Origin: Verrucomicrobiota bacterium | GTDB lineage: Bacteria > Verrucomicrobiota > Verrucomicrobiia > Chthoniobacterales > UBA10450 | Reading direction: 5' to 3' | DNA: 8,574 nucleotides | Assembly: GCA_003219395.1 (NCBI GenBank) | Contig: QHOR01000035.1 | Coordinates: 1 to 8,574 of the forward strand | In this document: positions 1 to 6,491 of the stretch, in pieces | Position numbering within the stretch: the first letter of the stretch is position 1 | Layout: each line of letters opens with the position of its first letter | Notes under the pieces: model-generated | What the model was told of the DNA's origin: nothing | The model's input: only the letters and a program-made list of their open reading frames with translations | Database searches by the model: none | Program-made: the position numbers and the translations under genes

Positions 1-2565
1 CAGGCGCTACGGCAGCGCGATTTGGCGACAGCTCTTAAACTGGCCGATGAAGCGGATCAGGCAGATCCGAATCAGGCGTCGACGATTAATCTACGTGGCG
101 AGATTCTGATGCAGCAGGAGCAGTTCGATCAGGCCGAAACGGCGTTTAAGAAGGCAGCAAAGCTGGATCCGAAACTTCGCGAAGCACAATACAACCTGGC
201 GCAAATTCCTTTCAAGAAGAAGGAATACGCAAAAGCGCGGGATCGCTTCGAGACATTGTATAAGCGCACGCCCGGAGGCGATAAGAATCAGGCGGCAGAA
301 CTGATCAAGTTCAAGATCTACATGACGCTGTTGCTCGAAGGAAAAGAGAGTCGCGCACACGCGATGATGGATGAGTTTCAATTTACCGGAGACACGCCTG
401 CACTTTACTACGCCCAGGCCGCTTGGGAGTTTCAGCATAACAATGCAGAGAAGGCGGCGGATTGGACCGCTTCGGCGAACAAGATTTATTCGCCGGCGCT
501 GAACAGCGTTTTTGCAGACGCGTTCTACGATGTTGGTTGGATCCAACGGCCGGCTGCTGCGACTGCGAGCATGCCGACGCCCGCGTTCGATACGGCGCAG
601 GCCGAGGGGAGTCCAGCGGTGGAACCGAGTCCTATTCCGGACAAGGTTTTTGCTGCCAATAGCCAAAGTGACACTTCGAAAGGTGACGCACTTGCTTTGG
701 GTTCGTCGACAAACGCGCCAGGTGCTGGACTGGATATCGCCGGCACAGGAACAGCTGCGCAGACTTCTATCGCTGCATCAAACGAAGTAGCACCGGGGAC
801 AACTCCGCAGACTGAGCAACCGGCTTCGGCGTTACCTCCCGGTGGGAACGAGTCCACCGTCGTAGCAGCACCCAGTGAGTCACCGCAGGGATCGCCGGCT
901 GCCAAGGAACAAAATGAACAAGCGGCTGTTGCTCACACGAGTGTTTCGCCAACCGGCGCTGCAGAAGCGATAGCTGCCAAGCCTGCTCCGTCCAGCATTC
1001 CGCCGAGAGGTAGAATGTGGCTTGTTGGCGGACTGCTTGTAGCGGCGCTGGTCATACTCGCGTGGGTGATCGTGCCTACGCTTCGCCGCCGTTATACCTT
1101 TGATGTGCCGACTTTTCCCAAGGCTGCATCTGTTGCCGCGCCTGCTCTGTTTAAGCCGAGAGCGCCGTCGGCCTCCCCGCAAAAGGAGACTTTGCAGCGG
1201 AATGGCTTTGTCGGAGGGCCTCGTCAGGTTTCCCTACAACTAAAGGCATCGCAACCTGCATTGCGACACAGCGCTGTTTCTTCGGGCAATCGGCCTGGCG
1301 GTTTTGATTTGAGCAAAAAGGTGAGGGCGACAGCGTTGCCAAAGTCGGCCGATCAGATTGGAGATGCAGGTCGCGAGGTATCGCTCATCGGCCCAAGCAT
1401 CGGATCAGAGTCTGAATCATTCGTGGGGCCGATTGTCGAACAAACCACAGAGAACGGCCAGAGCTTGGATACTGTGCAGGCGCCTGAGCTGGCCGAGATT
1501 TCAGCGATTAACGAATTGACCGAAGCCACTGCGACGGCAGCCAACCTGCAGCCCGAGGTTGCCGAAAACGTTGAGGAAATCACCTGGCCCGCACCTGAGG
1601 CGAGCGATAGCTTTGACGACACAAAACAACCCGAATCATTTCCTGACGAGTCTGCGGAGACGCCGCAAGAGTCTGCTGAGATTCCGCGCGACGCAGAAGT
1701 TGCAGTGCCTGCCGTGACGACGTTGACGGAGCTTCCCGTTGAACCGATCAGCCTGGAGTCATCAGTGCCCGATGAAATGGCTTCGGCTGTAATTCCCACC
1801 CCGGTGCTCGCGAGAGCTGCTATGCTCTCCTCTGATTCACCAGCAAGCGCCCCGTCCACAGAACCTGTATTTCCGCAAATAACAACACCCGCAATCATGC
1901 CTGAAACAACTCAAACCCCAACCGCTCCCGTAAACAAAGCGCCGGCCCCGCCGATAGCCAAACCACAATCGCCACCTGCGGTGATGCAAACATCCGTGCA
2001 GCTTACTTTCTCGTTTGAGATCGCAGCGATGCAATTGACGTCCAGTTTCAAGATGGGCGCACTCAAGGTGCGGCCCATATCGAAGCTGGTCACGATGCGG
2101 TTACCTTCGCCTCAGCAGCCTCAGTCCGCCCTGAATTTGCAAGTCAGCTTCGAACTGGCAAAGATTCAGCCCGCCTCGGGCGCTCTCGGCACAATCCGAA
2201 TGGTTCCGTCGCAACAGCAGAGGCCTGCGCCTGGCGGTTTGCCATCATTTGCAGTTGCCGGATTACAGGTCGTTTCAAATTCTGACACCGCACCAGTGCA
2301 ACTAACCCCATCGCGACAGGGACGGGCATCTGTCCTCATCACGGTGCCCTTCCAGATTACTACGCTTGAGTTTGCGCCCTCTCTCGAAATTGCATCGGTG
2401 ATCCTAAATTCGAATTCCAAGCAGGTGGCTGTGCAGTTGCCAGGCGCCGGTCCGACTCCAGCTGACGGTGCGCCAATGTTTGAAATAACGAATTTGGAGA
2501 TGGGAGAAGGCGGCGAGATTGGCATGCTGCATCTGAACCCGGTTAACGCGCCAAAGCGAGCCTGA
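1..2565 (+). CDS. TPR-containing single-pass membrane protein with C-terminal repeat domain (5' partial)
   Basis: The frame is open from base 1 with no stop, so the start lies upstream; the TTG at 22 is only the first possible start in view. Residues here count from base 22 (847 visible). Residues 19-50 form a clear TPR (G26, A38, F42, A45, P50 at consensus positions), 53-84 a second (A72, F76, P84), and 89-158 two weaker helical pairs. A Pro/Ala/Ser/Thr linker (about 177-331) precedes one transmembrane helix at 332-351, followed by three arginines. Residues 352-451 are basic, 452-597 strongly acidic and 600-655 proline-rich; 656-847 carry degenerate beta-like repeats. TPR domains bind proteins, so a scaffold or envelope-assembly role is plausible, but I do not recognise the family and assign no function. 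By the positive-inside rule the C-terminal part would be cytoplasmic and the TPRs periplasmic, which would need an export signal upstream of the window. Confidence 0.88.
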   Translation, partial: QALRQRDLATALKLADEADQADPNQASTINLRGEILMQQEQFDQAETAFKKAAKLDPKLREAQYNLAQIPFKKKEYAKARDRFETLYKRTPGGDKNQAAELIKFKIYMTLLLEGKESRAHAMMDEFQFTGDTPALYYAQAAWEFQHNNAEKAADWTASANKIYSPALNSVFADAFYDVGWIQRPAAATASMPTPAFDTAQAEGSPAVEPSPIPDKVFAANSQSDTSKGDALALGSSTNAPGAGLDIAGTGTAAQTSIAASNEVAPGTTPQTEQPASALPPGGNESTVVAAPSESPQGSPAAKEQNEQAAVAHTSVSPTGAAEAIAAKPAPSSIPPRGRMWLVGGLLVAALVILAWVIVPTLRRRYTFDVPTFPKAASVAAPALFKPRAPSASPQKETLQRNGFVGGPRQVSLQLKASQPALRHSAVSSGNRPGGFDLSKKVRATALPKSADQIGDAGREVSLIGPSIGSESESFVGPIVEQTTENGQSLDTVQAPELAEISAINELTEATATAANLQPEVAENVEEITWPAPEASDSFDDTKQPESFPDESAETPQESAEIPRDAEVAVPAVTTLTELPVEPISLESSVPDEMASAVIPTPVLARAAMLSSDSPASAPSTEPVFPQITTPAIMPETTQTPTAPVNKAPAPPIAKPQSPPAVMQTSVQLTFSFEIAAMQLTSSFKMGALKVRPISKLVTMRLPSPQQPQSALNLQVSFELAKIQPASGALGTIRMVPSQQQRPAPGGLPSFAVAGLQVVSNSDTAPVQLTPSRQGRASVLITVPFQITTLEFAPSLEIASVILNSNSKQVAVQLPGAGPTPADGAPMFEITNLEMGEGGEIGMLHLNPVNAPKRA
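1987..2562 (+). repeat. Degenerate protein repeats (about 33 aa, five copies) in the TPR protein C-terminus
   Basis: Aligning the end of the TPR protein by eye gives five units, each starting with [SP or M]-F-x-[ILMV]-x-x-[LIM] and ending in a hydrophobic strand followed by Pro/Ser/Gln residues. The key aromatics are F665, F710, F743, F777 and F820 (residue 1 at base 22), at spacings of 45, 33, 34 and 43. The two longer spacings are explained by an extra 11-residue half-unit in copies 1 (F676) and 4 (L788). Closing strands lie near residues 690-695, 724-730, 757-762, 801-807 and 833-840. Alternating hydrophobic residues suggest beta-strands. The repeats are diverged in protein and are not obvious at DNA level, so they are old duplications rather than a recent tandem repeat. 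Confidence 0.65.
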
Positions 2566-2606
2566 GCAGACGAAGGTTCTCTGTCGCAAGCCACCGCTTC
2601 CGCAGC

Positions 2607-3707
2607 TCAGCGCCAGTTTAGCGAACGCAATTGTTTGGGCAGAAACAGTCCGTTCTTCCGAATCAGCTTGCCGTCGAAGTAGATTTCTCCGCCGCCGTAT
2701 TCGGGCCGCTGAATGCTTACCATATCCCAGTGCACCTGGCTTCGGTTCCCGTTGTCTGCTTCTTCGTAAGCTTGCCCGGGAGTAAAATGAAACGAGCCGG
2801 CGATTTTTTCATCGAACAAAATGTCCCGCATGGGATGTAAAATGCGCGGATTAAATCCGAGTGAAAATTCGCCGATGTAGCGTGCGCCCGGATCTGAATC
2901 GAGAATCTTGTTCAGTTTTTTCGTCTCATTGCTGGTCGCCTTAATTATTTTTCCATTTTTGAATTCGAGACGGATGCCGTCAAAGGCGATCCCCTGATAA
3001 ATGCTTGGCGCGCTAAACGTCACGTGACCTTCGACTGAATCTCTGACGGGACAGCTGAACACTTCGCCATCGGGAATATTGCGATCACCACCGCAAATCA
3101 CGGCTGGAATGCCCTTCATACTGAAACGGAGATCAGTGCCAGGACCTGTGATTTCGACTCGGTCCGTCTTTTCCATTAAGCGGTGGAGCGCTTTCATGCC
3201 CGGAAAAAGTTTCCGATAATCCAGCGTGCAGACGTTGAAATAGAAATCTTCAAACGCTTCGGTACTCATTCCGGCAAGCTGTGCCATGGAAGGTGTGGGC
3301 CACCGCAGAACCACCCACTTGGTGTTTTTAACCCGATGATCCTGTACCGACCGCATTTTCCTTGCGATTAACTTCATTCTCTCCGGCGGCACATCGGACA
3401 ATTCCGTGACATTATTGCTGCCTCGCACAGCGATATAGGCATCCATTTTTTTCATTCGCGCCAGTTCGTGGCTCGCCATGAGATCGAGCTGTCTGTCGGA
3501 GGCCTCCAGCGCGAGCGCGCGGTTTACCCGAGCGTGATAGGTCTGCGCAAATGCCAGTCCGCCCACTTCCCGCGCCGCGCGTATCAGCGCGATCGTCATT
3601 TCATCAGGAACATCGAATGCCTCGATGAGGACCGTTTCATTGCGTTTGAGGCGGATAGAATATTCCACCAGAAGTATGGCGAGTTTATCGAACCGGGGAT
3701 CGTGCAT
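2607..3707 (-). CDS. M29-family metallo-aminopeptidase (AmpS / aminopeptidase T type)
   Basis: A cytoplasmic metal-dependent exopeptidase of peptidase family M29 (PF02073), which removes N-terminal residues from peptides. The family's metal ligands can be placed in order: E215 in the segment IPDGEVF, E280 in YIGEFSLG, H307 in [10 protein letters not shown], then H326 and D328 in QVHWD. Y314, seven residues after H307, matches the conserved catalytic tyrosine. The spacing of these residues agrees with AmpS and aminopeptidase T. The protein is 366 residues, about 45 shorter than those enzymes, with the shortening mostly before the first ligand; the N-terminus still aligns with the family start. 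No signal peptide is visible. The ATG at 3705-3707 is preceded by AAGGG only 3 nt away, a poor ribosome site. It is last in the minus-strand run, 120 bp after rsmB. Substrate preference cannot be read from sequence. Confidence 0.93.
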   Translation of the reverse strand: MHDPRFDKLAILLVEYSIRLKRNETVLIEAFDVPDEMTIALIRAAREVGGLAFAQTYHARVNRALALEASDRQLDLMASHELARMKKMDAYIAVRGSNNVTELSDVPPERMKLIARKMRSVQDHRVKNTKWVVLRWPTPSMAQLAGMSTEAFEDFYFNVCTLDYRKLFPGMKALHRLMEKTDRVEITGPGTDLRFSMKGIPAVICGGDRNIPDGEVFSCPVRDSVEGHVTFSAPSIYQGIAFDGIRLEFKNGKIIKATSNETKKLNKILDSDPGARYIGEFSLGFNPRILHPMRDILFDEKIAGSFHFTPGQAYEEADNGNRSQVHWDMVSIQRPEYGGGEIYFDGKLIRKNGLFLPKQLRSLNWR

Positions 3708-3724
3708 AGGCCCTTATCATTCCA

Positions 3725-3817
3725 CCAGCATCGCTGGACGCAACCTGCAGCCGCTTTCCTGCGGGAAGCACGATGTCGTCTGTTAGCACATCTGCAGTGC
3801 GTCGCGCAAAGAGCGAC
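3725..3817 (-). other. rsmB-aminopeptidase spacer with three short inverted repeats
   Basis: The 120-bp spacer (3708-3827) holds three small hairpin-forming elements. They are GTCGC/GCGAC at 3801-3805 and 3813-3817 (loop 7), GCTTTCC/GGGAAGC at 3753-3759 and 3763-3769 (7 bp with one G-T pair, loop 3), and CCAGC/GCTGG at 3725-3729 and 3733-3737 (loop 3). None is followed by a T-run in either direction, so they are not standard intrinsic terminators. They might be RNA processing or stability elements between rsmB and the aminopeptidase, or chance: stems of 5-7 bp are common. Confidence 0.25.
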
Positions 3818-3827
3818 TGCTACACCA

Positions 3828-5081
3828 CTAGGGGCTCCGGATAAATCTGGTCACGAAAGCGCCATCGAGATTGTCTCGAAAAGGAAGCGAAGACCTTTGC
3901 TTCTCCAGACCGAGGATGGACGCGCTGGTGAGCGCTTGCCGCGCCACGTGCTCGTTCTCTTCCGGCTCAAGACTACAGGTGCTGTAGACCAATGTGCCGT
4001 TCGGTTTTAATAACGGGACGAGCGCGCGGATTATTTCCAGCTGCCGCTGTTGCATGCGGAGGAAATCGCTTGATTGTAATCGCCACCTGACGTCTACGCG
4101 TCGTCGCATGACTCCAGTGTTGCTGCAAGGCGCATCAAGCAGGATGCGGTGAAAGGGGGCCATTGAAGCAATCTCTGAAGGGACGTCGCCGCGTGTCCAA
4201 TCATGATTGAAAATGCGGACAATTTCGACGCTGAGGCGCGTCATGTTCTCTTTCAAAATCTGCAATCGCTCCGGGTCGCGATCGCAAGCAACGATTGTTC
4301 CCCGATTTTCCATGAGTTGTGCGATGTAACCGGTTTTTCCACCGGGCGCAGCGCACGCGTCGAGAATCTTTTCTCCTTTCCGAGGCGTCAGAAGCTGACA
4401 TGCAATGGCAGTGCTTGGATCTTGAATGTAGCAATGACCTTGTCTGACAGCGCTGACCGGCAACGCATCAAATTCAACGAACTCGGGACTACGCGTCACT
4501 GGCCGGGAGCCCGGGTAAAGCCGCAGGAACTCTTCGCGATCGATGCTTAGTTGATTGATTCGTCCATAGATTGGCGCGGCACGATTGTTCCATTCGCAGA
4601 GGTTTTCCGTGGGCTGAGCGCCAAAATGCTGCTGCCAGCGGTCGACGAGAAATTGTGGATGCGAAGTTCGAACAAACAGCGGCTCTGCATCGGCGCGCGC
4701 CAGCAGTTCACTCTGTCGCCGGATCGCGGCGCGAAGCATACCATTCACGATCGGCCGCTGTCTTCGTGGGACGAGCTCCACAGTCTCATGCACAGCCGCA
4801 TGTGGCGCTGTGTTGAGGAGGAAAAGTTGATACAACCCCAGGCGCAGAACGTCACGGAGATCGGCAGCGACTGTTGAGGCGCGAAGACAGCCGGCCCAAA
4901 AATCCAGCAAAGTTAAATTGCGCAGAACACCATAAAAAAGTTCAAAGGCGAACGCACGATCTGATTCAGCCATCTCCGCTTTAGCGAGGGACCCGGAAAT
5001 AATCGAGTCGGCAAATCGGTTTTCTTTTCTCCACGCGCGCAATGCTGCCAGCGCAATTCGGCGAGCAGACAGCCGCGCCAT
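3828..5081 (-). CDS. rsmB: 16S rRNA (cytosine-967-C5)-methyltransferase RsmB
   Basis: Transfers a methyl group from S-adenosylmethionine to C5 of a cytosine in 16S rRNA (C967 in E. coli) during small-subunit maturation. The first 130 or so residues are a helical NusB-like RNA-binding domain, which separates RsmB from RsmF and other m5C methyltransferases. The Rossmann catalytic domain shows the SAM-binding loop DACAAPGGKT (241-250), acidic residues in ACDRDPERL (265-273), DAPCSNTG (316-323) with C319, and YSTCSLEPEENE (366-377) with C369. By family knowledge C369 is the nucleophile and C319 helps product release. At 417 residues it is close to the E. coli length of 429, and it ends with the usual DGAFVTRF-type strand. 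It begins 14 bp after the ugd stop, so the two are probably co-transcribed. The ATG at 5079-5081 has no recognisable Shine-Dalgarno site; it is chosen because the NusB-like domain begins right after it. Confidence 0.95.
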   Translation of the reverse strand: MARLSARRIALAALRAWRKENRFADSIISGSLAKAEMAESDRAFAFELFYGVLRNLTLLDFWAGCLRASTVAADLRDVLRLGLYQLFLLNTAPHAAVHETVELVPRRQRPIVNGMLRAAIRRQSELLARADAEPLFVRTSHPQFLVDRWQQHFGAQPTENLCEWNNRAAPIYGRINQLSIDREEFLRLYPGSRPVTRSPEFVEFDALPVSAVRQGHCYIQDPSTAIACQLLTPRKGEKILDACAAPGGKTGYIAQLMENRGTIVACDRDPERLQILKENMTRLSVEIVRIFNHDWTRGDVPSEIASMAPFHRILLDAPCSNTGVMRRRVDVRWRLQSSDFLRMQQRQLEIIRALVPLLKPNGTLVYSTCSLEPEENEHVARQALTSASILGLEKQRSSLPFRDNLDGAFVTRFIRSP

Positions 5082-5095
5082 TTCTGGAGAAACCG

Positions 5096-6409
5096 TTATT
5101 GCGGCTTTACGTTGGCGCGACCAATCGAATGGTAGTCAAAACCCAACCTGCCCATCGTCCCAGGGTCCAGCAGATTTCGCCCGTCGAAGACGATCGGCGT
5201 TCTCATTTTGGCTTTGAGCACCGCCAGGTCGATGTTGGCGAATTCGTTCCATTCAGTGGCGATAACAAGCGCTTCGGCATCAGTGATGGCTTCAACTGCC
5301 GATGACACAAATTTGGCGTCGGCGATCGCTTTGATGGTGCGGGCTTTTTCCATTCCCTTTGGATCGTAGGCAAGGACGTGTGCCCCTTCGCGAAGCAGAT
5401 CTGCCACTAGTTCTACTGCAACGGATGAACGCAGGTCGTCTGTATCCGGTTTAAATGTAAGACCCCATACTGCGATTCGCTTTTCTCTCAACACCCACAG
5501 GGTTTCCCGAATCGCCTTTAGAAAACGTTCTTTTTGCGCATTGTTAATGCGTTGTACTTCCTTCAGTAAGTTAAAGGGAACTCCGAGCCGATCGGCAATG
5601 GTAATGAAGGCCGCAATATCTTTCGGGAAACAAGAGCCACCGTATCCAATTCCCGCATTCAGAAAATCACGGCCGATTCGGTGATCCATCCCGATTCCAT
5701 CGGCGACTTTTTCCACATCGGCGCCGCTGGCCTCGCAAATCGCCGAGACTGCGTTGATATACGAAATTTTCAGGGCCAAAAATGAATTCGCGCAATGCTT
5801 AATGAGCTCGGCGCTGTTTATGTCGGTGACGAGAATCGGCGCCATAAACGGCTCATAAACTTTCTTCATCAAGCCAATCGCGTGTTCACTTTGAGCTCCT
5901 ATCACCACGCGGTCGGGATGCATTAGATCGGCTACCGCGCAGCCTTCGCGCAGAAATTCAGGGTTACTCACCACGTCGAAAGTTGCGCCGTGCCGATTGT
6001 ACCTCTTGATTGATTCGGCCACTTTTTCGCCGGTTTTCACAGGCACCGTGCTCTTATCGACAATCACGCGATAATCGGTTAACACGCCTGCAATTTCACG
6101 AGCGACTTTCTCCAGAAAGCTAAGATCGACATCGCCATCCGGTTGCTGTGGAGTAGGAACGGCGATAAAAACGATCTGCGAATTCTCTACTCCATCTTCT
6201 ATGCTGCCGGTGAAACGCAAGCGGTGCGCCGACACGTTGCGATGAATAATGTCTTCAAGCCCGGGCTCGTAAATTGGCACTTCGCCCGCTTGCAGTTGCT
6301 CAATTTTCCGCGCGTCGTTATCAACGCATATGACGTTATGTCCGACATCGGCGAAACAAGCGCCAGTCACAAGACCAACATAACCGGAACCGATGATTGC
6401 AAGATCCAT
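5096..6409 (-). CDS. ugd: UDP-glucose 6-dehydrogenase
   Basis: Oxidises UDP-glucose to UDP-glucuronate with two NAD+ in the cytoplasm, feeding acidic capsule, exopolysaccharide or LPS sugars. It has the N-terminal NAD-binding Rossmann fold with GSGYVG at residues 7-12, VPTP near 84-87, STVPVKT at 120-126, NPEFLREG at 149-156, K204 and N208 in the central helix, GYGGSCFPKD at 255-264 with catalytic C260 and D264, and FKPDTDDLR at 319-327 in the UDP-binding domain. From memory, K204, N208, C260 and D264 fall at the same numbers as in the Streptococcus pyogenes enzyme. The 437-residue length is normal. I start at the ATG 6407-6409 because it places MDLAIIGSGYVG at the usual N-terminus. A GTG at 6443-6445 would add 12 atypical residues (LRVIRPHHSFH) and also lacks a ribosome site. 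UDP-glucose rather than GDP-mannose as substrate is inferred from overall similarity. Confidence 0.95.
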   Translation of the reverse strand: MDLAIIGSGYVGLVTGACFADVGHNVICVDNDARKIEQLQAGEVPIYEPGLEDIIHRNVSAHRLRFTGSIEDGVENSQIVFIAVPTPQQPDGDVDLSFLEKVAREIAGVLTDYRVIVDKSTVPVKTGEKVAESIKRYNRHGATFDVVSNPEFLREGCAVADLMHPDRVVIGAQSEHAIGLMKKVYEPFMAPILVTDINSAELIKHCANSFLALKISYINAVSAICEASGADVEKVADGIGMDHRIGRDFLNAGIGYGGSCFPKDIAAFITIADRLGVPFNLLKEVQRINNAQKERFLKAIRETLWVLREKRIAVWGLTFKPDTDDLRSSVAVELVADLLREGAHVLAYDPKGMEKARTIKAIADAKFVSSAVEAITDAEALVIATEWNEFANIDLAVLKAKMRTPIVFDGRNLLDPGTMGRLGFDYHSIGRANVKPQ

Positions 6410-6422
6410 GTGGAAGGAATGG

Positions 6423-6441
6423 TGCGGGCGAATTACCCGCA
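6423..6441 (-). other. GC-rich inverted repeat in the lptD-ugd spacer
   Basis: TGCGGG (6423-6428) and CCCGCA (6436-6441) form a 6-bp stem with a 7-nt loop, in the 82-bp gap after the lptD stop and 14 nt before the ugd ATG. No T-run follows on the minus strand, so it is not a classical terminator. It could be a structured ugd leader or chance. It lies just inside the alternative GTG start. No convincing sigma-70 promoter was seen in this gap. Confidence 0.25.
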
Positions 6442-6491
6442 GCACAAGGGGAACAAGTCCAATCGGTCCGGAATGGTTGGCGGGCTAGCGT

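Noticed and set aside
525..905. 126-residue open frame on the minus strand
   Set aside because: It is antisense to the low-complexity Ala/Pro/Ser linker of the TPR gene, where codon composition suppresses stops in the opposite strand. It resembles no family, and the sense frame is continuous.
1353..1898. 181-residue Ser/Ala/Gly-rich open frame on the minus strand
   Set aside because: It mirrors the acidic and proline-rich linker of the TPR gene; its composition simply reflects the reverse of Glu/Ala/Thr codons.
2566..2606. Bidirectional terminator between the convergent TPR and aminopeptidase genes
   Set aside because: Only weak 4-bp pairings are possible and there is no T-run in either direction; termination may be Rho-dependent or lie within the coding ends.
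3468..4010. 180-residue open frame on the plus strand
   Set aside because: It runs antisense across the start of the aminopeptidase, the spacer and the end of rsmB, all supported by conserved motifs on the minus strand.
4551..4877. 108-residue open frame on the plus strand
   Set aside because: It is antisense within the NusB-like half of rsmB and has no recognisable domain.
6410..6445. GTG at 6443-6445 as the ugd start
   Set aside because: It would add 12 residues unlike the family's N-terminus, has no ribosome site, and would overlap the inverted repeat at 6423-6441. The ATG at 6407-6409 fits the family start.
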